A stretch of 64,000 nucleotides of DNA from Notospermus geniculatus (lineage: Eukaryota > Nemertea > Pilidiophora > Heteronemertea > Lineidae): the NCBI GenBank assembly GCA_002633025.1, contig NMRB01000798.1:93352-157351 (forward strand). Direction: 5' to 3'. Positions 1 through 11,716 of the stretch are shown in pieces (positions within the stretch are counted from its first letter, which is position 1; each line of letters starts with the position of its first letter). Both the position numbers and the translations under genes were made by a program. The notes below the pieces were generated by a model. It was given only the letters and a program-made list of their open reading frames with translations. It was not told the DNA's origin and did not search any database.

Positions 1-22
1 TTCCCCCCCCCCCCCCCCCCCA
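1..22. repeat. poly-C tract at window edge
   Basis: The first 22 bases are two T followed by an unbroken run of C and then A. It is a simple homopolymer and may mark a poorly resolved spot in the assembly. Confidence 0.9.
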
Positions 23-1117
23 GTCTCATGCAGGCCCACGGGTGGAAGGAGCAGTCTCATCCCTCTGCCATGGCTAGGCCTACTGCTGGTAGAAGGATCT
101 ACCTCATTTTAGATAAGGACGTCAAGGACCAAACCGACTGCAGAATTATCATAGTTCATCACTCTGAATTCCTTCGAAATATTTTATCACCAAAATCAAT
201 TTTCTTAACATATCATATTTCCGTTCTGCATCCCGGAATTTTAATGCCAGCTCCTTTCATTTGCTGAAAAACTAATCACCATAATGTAATGACTCCCAGC
301 TGTGCGGCATGAAATTTTGCAAGACATAAATTTTCTTCACGGTTTCTGAAAAGTCATGCGAGGTGTTGTCAGTTTTTTGGAGGTGAGACACCTGCAGTTT
401 ATGATGCATAAAACAAATGCGACTTGGTCCTTATCCAAGGTGCTATGTGCACCTTAAAGATCAAATATCTCTAATGACTGCGATGAAAGTGATCGGTGCA
501 TACCTGCAGTTATCAAGTGCCTCATCTCAGCCGTCTCGGTGTACAGCACATTTCTTTATGCCAGTGTGCCTGATCTCAACAAAATAAACTTGACAGGACA
601 ACCCACAGCCAAAAATGTGGACTGAAATCAAAAATTTCATTCAAATCTCTCCAGGTATTTACAAACCGCCCACAACATCTTAACACAATCTCACTAATCC
701 TAAATCATCATTCACGACCACTTCGCACCCTTCACCTGGTATTTTGTCACCGCTGCCCTCCTTAGAATCGGAATTTGTCACCCCTCCCAGAGATTTTTTA
801 GCGGACAAGAGACATTTTGTTGACATATCCTGCGTCAGGAAGTCTTGGGGCTCTCTCTCTCTCGTTGCCATGCCTTCACAGTCGGTTGCAGTCTGTGTGC
901 TGTGTTTTCCTTCAAAACTTTGCCATGTTTTTTCACCTGGCTCTGAACTGCGGTTCACAGTTCGAGTGGAAAGACGGACAGAACCTCGTCTAGGGTCTTA
1001 GACTCATGTGCCCGTTAATAACTTTGACATAGAGAGCACCGACTCCAGAATACTAACGTTCATCAGAAATTTCTCACTTTGGGTTTTCTGATGGATCCTC
1101 TAGACACTGTCCAAGAA
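23..1117. other. non-coding stretch, nothing recognised
   Basis: Two overlapping open frames of 85 and 92 codons lie on opposite strands at 680-1001. Neither has splice signals or a recognisable motif, so both are treated as chance. No repeat or RNA gene was seen. Confidence 0.5.
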
Positions 1118-1230
1118 GAGTTTTCTCACATGATTTGGCTCTCTTTGGGCAACTCAACCATTGTGGGCAATCATCTGCGTCATGTCATGACGAAATTGCC
1201 CATTGAGAGCCAAATCGCACAAGAAAACTC
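1118..1230. mobile_element. imperfect foldback (inverted-repeat) element
   Basis: Two 35-base arms, 1118-1152 and 1196-1230, are reverse complements at about 28 of 35 positions, around a loop of about 43 bases. Shared core parts are GAGTTTTCT, GATTTGGCTCTC and TGGGCAA. This shape fits a decayed miniature inverted-repeat element. The loop contains a small palindrome around TCATGTCATGA. No target-site duplication is visible, so the exact ends are uncertain. Confidence 0.55.
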
Positions 1231-4200
1231 ATGTAGAGCAGTGCCTTTAGATTAGAAAGTGTTAATGCACACAACCAGTACAGCATCAGTGCATAAAAAT
1301 AACCATGTACATTTCTTCAGAAATATCAGTCAAAAACAAGACAAGTGGGGCAAAGATAAGATGTCGGATAAGACACTGTTGACATCTTAGGCGAAATCTT
1401 CAAATGTAATCCACGGGGAGACTGGATTAATTATTTAAGCCCCTGAATTATTTCATCCTTTATTGGTTAATGCGTGTCAATAGTCGGCAATTATACAAAT
1501 AACTGAAAACACTATCAGCACATAAAATCAGTGCACAGGTTGATAAAATATTCACGTTTGTCGAGCTAACTTCTCAATATTTCGCTTTCACCACAGCTGT
1601 GTACGGACTCGGCCATTAATTATGCGTCATCGATAAAATTTGGTGCTTTTGTCAATGAGGGTCTGTTTGAACGGGGAGGATTTGTCATTGAGTGTTGACA
1701 CTAAGGAGGTTGGATGAGAAAGAATGTCAGTACCAAATGTCACCGTACTCAAACTCTCGGCAGATACACCGACTGTTTCTCAGCAGAGGCGGTGACTCGG
1801 ACTACACATGTGTCCCGTCAGTTGCCCAGTCAGAGATGTTCGACGATGCAAGAACATTCAACTGCCGAGATATAATTATGACTTATAACAGCAGTATTTG
1901 AAGGAGATAGTGAAGGGTTAATACATCCCCAGCAAAAATATGGTCATACTTCCAAGAGAAGTTGAAATCGTCCGAATTATTCCCGGGGACAATGCTGAGA
2001 ACCGGATTGCACAGGTCAGCGTGGATTATACAGCATCAATTGGAAGTGAAAAGGAAAACGGTGATTATACCCCGAGGTGAAACCAAAGAATGAAATAGCA
2101 AGGTTGAATCTGTAATATCATACGTCACGTTTCATGCTGGACGGTAATCATAAGATGGAGCCAGCAAATTGTCCGAATGTATCGCTGGAATCTGAATTGA
2201 GGGGAAACTGATGAAAGTTGCCTGCGTCCAGGAATTCTTCTGGACAATTTCCCGTGAACAAAGGAATGTTACAATTGAATTATGACATCCCAGTCCATAT
2301 CGGAAATAGCTATACTGAAATTACCTCAAATCTGCCTCAAATTATTTTGGACAATTTGTTAATAACAATTGTTAAATATGTTTAAATTGTAAGTTTTCCA
2401 TTGAAGGTGTCAGGTCCAGATCATAATTTTGCAGAGAAGGTGTGGATTATATGTCATATTAGGCCGGGGTGGAGATTCTTAACATCCTAATCACATTGTA
2501 AACAGAGCTGGCCAGATTCTAACAACCTGACACTCTTTATTCAAAGTCGCACTGCATGTCGTTCTATTGTTAAAATTTGTGGTGGCCTACACCAAGGTTC
2601 ATATCACAAAACCTCTACCGATTTGGTTGGTTTTTTGGTAAACTGGAAGCAATTTTCTTTCAATAGGGATTTTGTCCCTTATGAAAGTCCAGCGATAAGC
2701 TTTTGACACGCGGCCACCGGCGACTGCCTTCTGGGTCCTGTGGAAGCATCCCCGAGGGGTTAAAGGACCCAGTGGGCAGACTCGATGTTGTTTATCTCAT
2801 GTTCGCAGGAGACGACAGATTATGAAATCCTGGACGCATCTGCCACGTTGGCGTCCCCTCGTTCACTTTGAACTCTCATAATCTGTGAGTTTTAACACAA
2901 AAATCCTGCCTACACTCAGAATTTTTTCTGTTTCAAAGGTGTAATAATGCCGAATAGCGCATTCAAATCTGCTTTATTTAGGATTTCAGCTATTCGACAA
3001 ATCTAAGCTGCTTTTCGTCAGAAGTGGAATGCGTCCCTTCCGAGGCAGCTTTTGATGCTGTAAGCTGCTTGATTTTTTTCAAACCTCGCGACTGGCTTAA
3101 TCCAACTTTGTGAAAGTCGCCATGGATTTGAAATGTAGATATTTCACTTTGAAAATACTTGTACGTTTTTGAGTTCTTCGTCATCCTTTGGTAGAATGAG
3201 AATACTGCGGACTTCCTTCTGCATGTTTTCTACCGTATCATATGACCTCGTTTGAAATGGCACCAATGCGAAAAACGCTCTGCTCTGAACCAAAGGCAGT
3301 CATCATATTTCTTCAAATTCAAATCCCCCGAAACTTTTGTAAAGTTTTTAAAAAATGTTAATCACCGATACTCGTATGCCTGATTTCGTGACAAATATTT
3401 GAAATTCATATACCAACTTTGAAGCCACATTTGAATTGCGCTTGGTCAACTGATACCAATTCCCTCGTGGCTGTCCTCAAGTCTCAGGTGATGTAGGCCA
3501 ACACACAGGTCATGTGACATCAAATTAGCCAATCAGATTGAGAACTCGGCAGGACATTACAAATCCTATGACCAGGAGCTCATACACTTCTGAATGGAGG
3601 GCCACTAGACGTAGGTTGGTTTTGAATTCTGACAACTGACATCATTGGCCAGGGTTTAGGAAACAAACATCGACTGTAAAACACCAGGATGTAAGCTTGG
3701 ATTTCATTGGCGAACTGTAGACAAGGGTCCAACTTCCCACTGACTCGACAAGTCAGGGAGGTCTCGCCAAGTAGATGTTGTAGTTGCAATATCAGCAACT
3801 CTGATATAGAATTGGATTCAAAACAGCATTACTTGGTGGTGACCTCAAGCTCTAATCAGAAGGAAGGGTCCGACCCCAGGGCTTTAAACCTCTGTCGTGT
3901 TGTCACTTGTCGTGATCTCAAGCAACAAATCTCTTGCGATAATCTGACCACCCCATAACAGCAGGAAACCATCCTGGCATTAAGAAGAGGTTCTACTGCA
4001 AATACCAAGTTATGGAACATCAGCCCTATCATCACAAACATTCTTTTTGAATTCCTATGAGGCACATATTCCTCATGTGATAGAGGGGTAGAGCTGTTCA
4101 GTTCCCCCAGCCCCTGGCTTCACTGGTACTCACATGATTCAGTGTTCTGCACATACTTTGCCAAGTTTTCCTAAAGAATTGAATCAAAATTCTCTTCAGA

Positions 4201-5809
4201 TTTGACTAACAAACATCTACCAAAGACTTCATAAATGATGAATTCTGACGGGAACAAGAAACTGAAATAAAGATACTTTGTACTCTGAAATCAAATCACA
4301 AATTTAATTCATTAAAATCAAAATTTGAAATTGATCAACCGTGTTTGTAAGGGGAGAATGTGGCACAGATCAAGACGAAGTCACACAAAAGGTGCGAGAA
4401 TAATGAGAAATATTCGTCTAATTATCTCATCAAATGCGCCTATTAGCGTGACATTATCACTGTACGATAGCGGATCTGATGGGTGTTGGATAACGCTGAA
4501 AGATGCACGGAAGTCTTGAGATAATATTACTTCATAATGGTCAGAAGTGGTGAGTTTTAATAGTGCGAAAATCGTGCTGTTTTGACGTACATCCCACTTA
4601 TCAAATGTGAGGATGTACCGACGTGACGTGAGCTCGTACTGCGTAACCTACGGCTGCGGCGGGGTTCCATAGAGTTCGCACAAATGATGCTATTCATGAC
4701 GGCTAGGGATCAGGTTTTGTGCTGATGATTGCTAATTGTCAGGAATCTTGCCTCGTGGATTTTGAAGGTGTTAAAATACACTTGTCTTCTTGGAGCGGTC
4801 CGTAGGATTCAAATTGCTTGTCATCGCCAAACATGTAATGAACAGTATCACACATTGTACCAAACTGACGCATAATTCTCTCAGACTGACACAAATGATC
4901 ACATGGAAACAATTCTTGCAAAATTTGTCCATTATTCTTAGTTTCCACTGTCTTTCTTTCTTGTTTTTTTTCATGATACAGCAAATTTCTGTCACAAAAC
5001 ATGCATCATCCATCAAAATTTTTATAAAAGATACAAGGAGGATGTGCCGGCCAGCAGAATTATCAGTTTCAAATGTCTACCAGTCATGGTGAAGAGGACT
5101 GACACTTATAGTGTGGCGGGTCCAATTCTCCTGAGTGCGACTTACCAACACATCCTTGTCACAGATTGACCAGAAATAAATGACGACTCAGCACAATAAC
5201 AACATCTCCAAAGACCAACACGCCAAACAAATTAAAAGTTAATGCAGGAGAACAGGGGCGAATTTCCGCTGAGGGAAGTGATGCGTATTGACGGAGCATG
5301 ACATGACATCCCAATTTCTATAATATCCCGTCGAACTCAAATATTTACCGCTTCGGTTTGACTATTGCTTCAGCCGAGTTAAATTAAATCACGAGGTTTT
5401 AGTCCAGGCGAAGACAATTATATTAAATGCAAATATGGAGGTATTTCGCTCGATTGTTTGAACAGATATAGTAGTGTTTGTTCACAAGTCTGCACAGATT
5501 TTGCTAGAAAAAAACAATTGGTATATTTGAATACCGAGGCTGGAGAGAATCACGACTGCTCTTCCTCCATGATGAAAAAACAACACTGTCATGGCATAAA
5601 CAGATGTGATATTCCACTACAATAACTGAAAGGGGCTGATGAGGACTCCCAACGCCAGAGCGCCTATGGCACCACAGGAACAACAGACAGCAAGGAACAA
5701 AACCCACCGCTGCACAGCTGGCCAATGAAATGTCATCAGTGGGTGGAATCTGGGTGTGATACCCCCGAACAACAGCTTACAATCTGCCCAATAAGTATGC
5801 AGATTTCAC
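1231..5809. other. non-coding stretch, no supported gene
   Basis: Only short open frames of 60-100 codons occur here, often on both strands of the same bases (for example 3707-4065 and 4739-5092). None has a domain or paired splice sites that I can recognise. AT-rich unique sequence; nothing else seen. Confidence 0.5.
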
Positions 5810-6122
5810 TCTGCCCGGATCAGCATAACAAAGCTTCTGCCCTGATCAACATAACAAAGCTCCTGCCATAGATCAACAGAACAAAGCTCCTGCCCTGATC
5901 AACATAACAAAGCTTCTGCCCTGATCAACATAACAAAGCTTCTGCCCTGATCAACATAACAAAGCTCCTGCCATAGATCAACATAACAAAGCTTCTGCCC
6001 TGATCAACATAACAAAGCTTCTGCCCTGATCAACATAACAAAGCTCTTGCCATGATCAACAGAACAAAGCTCCTGCCCTGATCAATAGAACAAAGCTTCT
6101 GCCATGATCAAAAGAACAAAAC
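5810..6122. repeat. 26-bp minisatellite, about 12 copies
   Basis: A unit of about 26 bases containing GATCAACATAACAAAGCT recurs 12 times at nearly constant spacing. The GATCA starts fall near 5818, 5844, 5871, 5897, 5923, 5949, 5976, 6002, 6028, 6054, 6080 and 6106. Copies diverge at one to three positions, and two carry an extra base. The array is non-coding. Confidence 0.95.
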
Positions 6123-6322
6123 TTTGTCAGATTTTAGTAGCAGTTGTGCTGATTCGCTTGGTGGATAAAGAAGGACAATCAATCAGCAAGGGAACTAATG
6201 ATCATTCCAATCCAAACAGACAAAAAATAGGAATTGCTCAGCCAAATATTTCAGGTGTACATGGAATGTGCACTTCATTCTCTTTTTGACCCACACGGTA
6301 CATGTACATTTTTATCAGGGAT

Positions 6323-6428
6323 GAGTGACAGCAACAAACAAAAGAACAATGCACTTAAGTGACAGCAACAAATTTACTAAACAAAAGAACAACACAGGAA
6401 AGTGACGGCAACAAGTTTACTAAACAAG
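6323..6428. repeat. short tandem repeat, about 3 copies
   Basis: AGTGACAGCAACAA followed by ACAAAAGAACAA recurs about three times with a period of 35-45 bases and internal length changes. It lies just upstream of a candidate exon. Confidence 0.75.
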
Positions 6429-6442
6429 CCTCCCCACCACAG

Positions 6443-6491
6443 GTATGTGTCAAAATCACTGAGGCCAAGCCACCGAATATTACCAAAGTTT
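6443..6491 (+). CDS. candidate internal exon, unidentified gene
   Basis: A pyrimidine-rich acceptor (CCTCCCCACCACAG) precedes a frame reading VCVKITEAKPPNITKV, and GTGAGC follows as a possible donor. The exon would enter in phase 0 and leave one base over. The next candidate acceptor on this strand, at 6967/6968, takes two bases, so the join restores an open frame. Read without splicing, the frame stops at 6500-6502. No domain is recognised. The stretch is short, so the call rests on the splice signals and the phase match. Confidence 0.3.
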
Positions 6492-6967
6492 GTGAGCAAT
6501 GAAAAAATATAAGTGGATGAACATGATCAAAGGAAAACAGAAGAGAAACTTTCCAATGGAATTTGGAAATTCAAATAGAACATCTAGTTGTCAAAGTGCA
6601 AAGACAGATGGAGTAAAATAGTCCAATAAAAGAGAAGAAACACCACCTGTGCTACCATAGATCTTAATTAGGCCATACGGCTGCTATTCTTAAGCGCAGC
6701 ACTCATCCTTCTATGCCGCTAATTAAATGAAGTTGGTTAATTAGCATGGCTCCTGCAACGATGATGTGCTAGCTCCTACCAGAAACATGACAATAAGAAA
6801 ATGAAAACGTGCAAGCAGATGAGGAGATTGGCTGCGAAGAAGTGGAAAAGTTTCTGTTCTGGTATGGGAGTCACATGACCAACTCGCAACGCAAAATACT
6901 GGATTGGGAGCTGACTGTTGGCCCAAAGGGTCTAAGTGGATGTATGATTTTGACTCTTGTTTTTCAG

Positions 6968-7041
6968 ATCATCGAATGAGCAATAAACTTTTTCTGAGAA
7001 CACACATTGTCACCTGGGATCAAGTAATTCCACGTCTTTGA
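6968..7041 (+). CDS. candidate 3' exon, unidentified gene
   Basis: A strong acceptor (GACTCTTGTTTTTCAG) is followed by a frame starting with two carried-over bases. It encodes HRMSNKLFLRTHIVTWDQ and a few more residues before a TGA at 7039-7041. The other two frames stop within six codons of the acceptor. Phase fits the donor at 6491/6492, giving an intron of 476 bases. No poly(A) signal was picked out and no family is recognised. It could also be an internal exon with a weak donor at GTAATT. Confidence 0.35.
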
Positions 7042-7961
7042 CCCGGCTGTAGAACCAGGCTGTTCCTACGATGCAACAATCTTGTAAGCCCATCAAACCA
7101 ACTTAGTGTTAATCATATCAGAATGAGCTACGCCGGTGATGGCTGGTCACAAGGGATTCGCGTTCGCCACTGGTCTACCTCAGGAAAAACACCCAAATTC
7201 CATTAACATGCAGAACTGACGTCGAGGCAGATTGGCAATCGTGTCAAATCAGTGAATGTTGATTGTTTCATTTAATGAATACCGTATCCGATTACGCACC
7301 CAGATTCAAAGCAATCACCGTCATGTCGGCAATAAACGTCGCCCGTCCCCACGGAATTCGCTTGAAACGGCAATTTTCATATTTACACCAATTTGTAGCG
7401 ACCGCAGCGATTGGTGGTGTATGGTAAATGGTTGTAATGTGCCGTTTATTGCAGTTATGACATGAAGCGATTGGCTGTGCCAGGAACTGCCATCCCTCCA
7501 TATTGACAAAGACATGATGATGATGCAGATGATGATACAAGCCCCCAAGAGAAAACAGGATCCCATCCCTTTATGAACACGGGACAAGAACTTGCAAAGA
7601 TGGCCATTTCCGACCCTCAGCAAGTTCGGCTTCCGCCTCGATGGACACAACATTCATAAACGCGTCAGTTTGTCGACATGGACATCAGCCAATGGTATCA
7701 ATTTCATCTTGAGAATGGTAGCAACATTGACAATATCTTATATACAGTATCTATGTTTGGCGACCGTGATGATGACAGGACGGAAAAATTGACAACACCA
7801 ACTTGCCGACGGAGATGACGAAGGGTAGGGTATCAAGTTTCTGACTTTCCATTGGACAGGATCCTTCCATAATATAGAGACACTCAAATCAACTGAATGC
7901 AAGATTATTAAAGTGGTGATGATGTATGGTGTGGTCTAGTCTTTTCTGCCATTGGTCAGAC
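7042..7961. other. non-coding stretch, nothing supported
   Basis: A 110-codon minus-strand frame at 7321-7653 overlaps other frames on both strands and has no motif. It is treated as chance. No repeats were seen. Confidence 0.45.
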
Positions 7962-8156
7962 AGTCAGTTGTTGGGGGCCAAGTTCCTTCATCACATGATA
8001 GTTTCCAGTGCAAGTTGGCTCTCAATAGTCAGTTGTTGGGGGCCAAGTTCCTTCATCACATGATAGTTTCCAGTGCAAGTTGGCTCTCAATAGTCAGTTA
8101 TTGGGGGCCAAGTTCCTTCATCACATGATAGTTTCCAGTGCAAGTTGGCTCTCAAT
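7962..8156. repeat. 65-bp tandem repeat, three copies
   Basis: Three head-to-tail copies of a 65-base unit start at 7962, 8027 and 8092. Each holds AGTCAGTTGTTGGGGGCCAA and ends in AAGTTGGCTCTCAA. Copies are nearly identical; the only difference noticed is GTTG to GTTA in the third. High identity implies a recent expansion. Confidence 0.95.
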
Positions 8157-9413
8157 GGAAAATTCTTCATTGTTGATTTCCTCACGACTATTGCCAAGAC
8201 CAATGACAACCGACTGCACATGGATTTCCCACTTTGAGGTGCCCAGGGAGAGACGACTCACGCAGGACCAGTCAATTTGCATAACCGCAAGTCCTGCAGA
8301 TTAAGGTCTTTTGCCATTCAGTAGTTTGGCATCTCTCAGTCGGATTGAAGCTTCTGAAAATACTCTTGAAGTTCCTCACCTTTTATCATCAGGATATAAC
8401 TGACTTAAATAACCATCCTATCATTTCCCTACTCAAAACTCACTGGAACATTGACAATATCTTCTCCATGACTTGTGTTTACCATCTACGACTAATATGG
8501 AATGAAAAACATGACCAGAGCCCACTTACCACAGAAGCAGCTTGTTGGGGCTCGCATTTCTACTCTCTCAGGGAGAAGATGTTTTGGAGTGTGATAGAAG
8601 ACTTGATAAAATAGTATGAATAAACAAAAATCTACATAACGACTATAAAGTATTCTTATGTAAGTTTCTTTTCAAGTTCTCAAACATGAGGAATGTCTGT
8701 CACACATTGCCTGCAGTAATCTCAGACACTGGCAATGCCTACTTTAGTTGGTTTCCTTCATGGTGTTCATGCAAAGCAACAGCGTTTCTTCATCATGATG
8801 TGTGTACGATTGGCCAAATGAAACCAAAAGTCTTCAAGTTCTGTATGAAGCTGCTTTCAAAAGGAACAAACAGCACCAGCTACAAGTATGTCACCTTGCC
8901 ATTATCAGAAGGTTTTCTTAGGAATAACACCTCTGTGAAGTCTTGGACCGTCAGAAGGGCAATGGACAAGTGTAATCGCTGTGGTATGTGCCATAACCCC
9001 ACAATCATGTTTTTCCACACGTTTCTAGGCATCCACACAAGTGTTTCATGTCAGTTTTTACAGAATCCATATCACAGTGGACACACCATCAAAATGTTCA
9101 CACCTCCTCTTCCCACCTCTTTTCCGCCAGATACTGCTGATTACGGGAAATAACACTTCCTCGATAAGCTAGTATTTTAGCTTGTTTCCTTGCATGATGA
9201 CATCATGGGTTTATAGCTGACGTCACACGTGAATACTGATACACTCAAGTTTGATCGTTGACAATCAAAACCATGGACACTCCGGAACTTTTACGTCATC
9301 AAGATTGGGTTTCATTTAGGATGATGACACTGCAACCTTTAATTTCTTAACACAATGGTCTCCATGATAGGTGAAGTTGATGTGAATTGTACCCTTTTGT
9401 CAGTGAAATCCAA
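8157..9413. other. no supported gene; longest frame 155 codons
   Basis: The plus-strand frame 8686-9153 (155 codons, ATG start) is the longest here. It has no recognisable domain, signal peptide or repeat. It contains a loose cysteine cluster (CNRCGMC near residue 97), which alone does not define a zinc-binding fold. It could be an intronless gene, but codon choice and composition do not stand out from the surroundings. Left as unassigned. Confidence 0.3.
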
Positions 9414-9603
9414 TACACAAAGTATGGCCTGTGATTGGTTTGTGAAGTAAAGCCTGTGACCGGTCCATAAAGCAAGGCCTGTGATCAGTCCATGGTACAC
9501 GTAAGCAAATCTTGTGATTGGTCCACAAAGCAAGGCTTGTGATTGGTCAACAAAGCAAAGCCTGTGATTGGTCCACAAAGCAAGGCCTGTGATTGGTCAA
9601 TCA
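9414..9603. repeat. 25-bp minisatellite carrying ATTGG in each unit
   Basis: About seven units of roughly 25 bases built on CCTGTGATTGGTCCACAAAG. Most units contain GATTGG, the reverse complement of a CCAAT box. Units differ by a few substitutions, and one holds an insertion near 9493. All frames on the minus strand stay open for a while because the unit lacks stops. Confidence 0.9.
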
Positions 9604-10369
9604 TCTAGCATCAGTAAACTTGTGAATCATGTTGACTGCAGTGAGACCCCTGTCATTGGCCTCAGCTAAACCTGGTTCTTCTTGGACAAATTAACCTTCC
9701 TCCAGCATCCTACGATTGGTAAAGACGTGAGGAACGCGTGTGGGTGTAGCATCTTCTCAAGGGAACAAACCAAGGCTTAGGGGTAACAACGTAATCATCA
9801 TGAATTTAATTACGAACTGTTCTAATGTGTTCTAGCAGGAAGGGCTGGTGATCTATGGGCTATGAAACAAGATCCCTTACACGCATTAACAATCTAACCG
9901 CGGCATATTTCGGCGTAATTATGCGAAGAAATCATCCCGAAGACATTGGTGACTCACGACGCAAATGGAATCAGGACTTTCCTCGGAATCACTGATGTGA
10001 AACCTGAGAATTTGAAAATAATAATAAATGAAAAATTGATGAAGGATTTTGAAGCCACAAGGGCTGCTGTCATCGAGAATCCATCACAAGAATTATCACT
10101 GTTTTTTTTTTCATGGTGTATGACAGTATTGTAACGGATGTGGTGTACCTCAAGCAAGTCGTGGTCTGCCGGTAAATATCGCAATGCAAGGTCCTTTTGA
10201 AAAGGCCGAGATACTTACAGGACACACCACCTCATCAGAAGCTGACAGCAACAAACACACGCATTGTTTGTCTTGGCCTAATAGGACAAAGGGCTCAGGT
10301 GCTGAAAGGAGCCATCAGGGTACATATTGAGATAATATCTTAAGTGATACTGCTTAAAACTCTCTCTAG
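9604..10369. other. intergenic or intronic stretch with weak coding-like frames
   Basis: The frame at 9946-10096 reads in a coding-like way (ITDVKPENLKIIINEKLMKD) but ends without a usable donor. At 10127-10171 a very good acceptor (T10 tract then GACAG) precedes 45 open bases and a weak donor, GTAAAT. Neither fits in phase with the better exon at 10370, so neither is called. Confidence 0.3.
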
Positions 10370-10479
10370 CCATTATTGAACGTTTGAAGCCCTACTGGGC
10401 ACGCTCCACAATGCCCAACAGGCAGGTGATTATCTCGCTCATGACACTGGCAAAGAACATGGAAATGGTGATGGGGAAG
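10370..10479 (+). CDS. candidate internal exon, unidentified gene
   Basis: The acceptor AAACTCTCTCTAG is followed by two carried-over bases and 36 open codons. They include LKPYWARSTMPNRQVIISL and then MTLAKNMEMVMGK, ending at AAG before GTACAT as donor. The peptide looks helical and amphipathic and reads as real coding sequence, while the other frames stop early. It leaves in phase 0, which matches the next strong plus-strand acceptor at 11611/11612. I do not recognise the family. The upstream exon, which must end with one base over, was not found. A minisatellite begins about 15 bases after the donor. Confidence 0.5.
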
Positions 10480-10494
10480 GTACATGTAGATGGA

Positions 10495-10885
10495 AGACCA
10501 AAAGGAGCCAGATGGAAATGGTGGATTATAAAGAAGGTAGGTAGAGGACCAAAATGTAGCAGTCCTTTGGCCCTACACATTGGAAGTGGTGGATAAAGAG
10601 GACCAAAAGGTAGCTGTCCTTTGGCCATGAACTTGGTGGAAACAGAGGACCAGGAGGTAGCTGCCCTTTGGCCATAAACGGTGGTGGAAATGTGGCTACA
10701 GGGGACCAAGAGGTAGCAGTCCTTTGGCCATGAACGTTGGTGGAAGTGATGGATACAGGGGATGAGGAGATAGCAGTCTTTGGCCATGCACTTTGGTGAA
10801 AATCGTGGCTACAGAGGACCAGGAGGAATGAAGCTTGTTGGAAATGGTGGATAAGAGGACAAAAAGGTAGCAGTCGTTTGGCTGG
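10495..10885. repeat. degenerate minisatellite, unit about 57-60 bp
   Basis: Six to seven diverged units share AGAGGACCAAAAGGTAGC, GTCCTTTGGCCATGAAC and GGAAATGGTGGAT. Unit length varies by internal deletion. It sits at the start of the putative intron after the exon ending at 10479. Its GGAAATGGTGGAT part resembles the GGAAATGGTGATGGGG at the 3' end of that exon, so the array may have grown from the exon edge. Confidence 0.85.
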
Positions 10886-11611
10886 GGGCCTCGAATCGAT
10901 GGAAAATTAATTTATCACCTAATGTTTAAAGGGGTGTTCCCAACAGCATCCATGCACTACTGGTTGCATACAGTCTCCCCTCAGTATGGATACTGCATAC
11001 TTAGGTTGATATGAGTCGACCCGCATGTTTGCCTCCACGTGCTCTCTGACCATAAAAAGAGACGTCATACGTGCTTTTGTCCTCATCAAAAGGTGAATGA
11101 AATCATTACAAACCTGATTGAATAGAATGAATAGACGCCTCAGTAGGCTACCTGATATTTCGTCTACTATCGATTTTTGAAATGAATTTTACATTTTTTA
11201 CGAACGCTGATTGCCATTGGAAAAGGCCTGAGGTCAATGTCATACGAATCATGTCCCATGCTCATGTGTGAAGGGGATCTCAATTCTCACTTCAATGAAA
11301 TCTTTCTCTAAAAGTACAACTTTTTCCTCAAATAGGCTTCCTTCGTCAACAAATGGCTTTCTTTTATAGAACACTATTCAAACAATGTTTTAGCAATTAG
11401 TTGGATACCCCAACATGCTGCTCTGCATGTTTGAAGCATTACGAGGGCTAGCTAAAACAGCCTTACCCAGTTCTGAAAGAGTTAACCATACCTTTCTCTA
11501 GATACAAGTGGCTACAGAGCAGAAAATGCAGTCCTTCTTTTTAACACCTAAGTCAATATTATGTATTGTTTGAGCTCTGTGTATATAACCTGGCCATTTT
11601 TTTCTCTACAG
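10886..11611. other. putative intron remainder
   Basis: Unique AT-rich sequence with no open frame of note. It lies between the candidate exons at 10370-10479 and 11612-11716, and would be intronic if that model holds. Confidence 0.4.
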
Positions 11612-11716
11612 ATAGTGTGTCAAGGTGTACAAGATGAGAAGGGGTCAGACAAGACCAGATTTAACACTTTTAGCAGCCTGGTCTTAAAAAATCAGACGCT
11701 AGCAAAGACAATTTAG
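11612..11716 (+). CDS. candidate terminal exon, same gene as 10370-10479
   Basis: A strong acceptor (GGCCATTTTTTTCTCTACAG) is followed in phase 0 by 34 codons and a TAG at 11714-11716. The start reads IVCQGVQDEKGSDKTRFNTF. Phase 0 entry matches the phase 0 exit of the exon at 10479, giving an intron of 1132 bases that includes a minisatellite. The peptide is hydrophilic with no known motif. No clear AATAAA follows at once, so the 3' end of the transcript is not defined. An internal alternative would need a donor that I do not see. Confidence 0.45.
   Translation: MVCQGVQDEKGSDKTRFNTFSSLVLKNQTLAKTI

Noticed and set aside
5810-6122. Regular direct repeats resembling a CRISPR array
   Set aside because: Units are contiguous with no unique spacers, in a eukaryotic setting; it is a minisatellite.
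8686-9153. 155-codon plus-strand open frame
   Set aside because: Longest ATG frame in the first 30 kb, but no domain, no splice or poly(A) context, and composition like the surroundings; kept only as a note.
10127-10171. 45-base exon after a T-rich acceptor
   Set aside because: The donor GTAAAT is weak and neither open frame leaves the single base needed by the exon at 10370.
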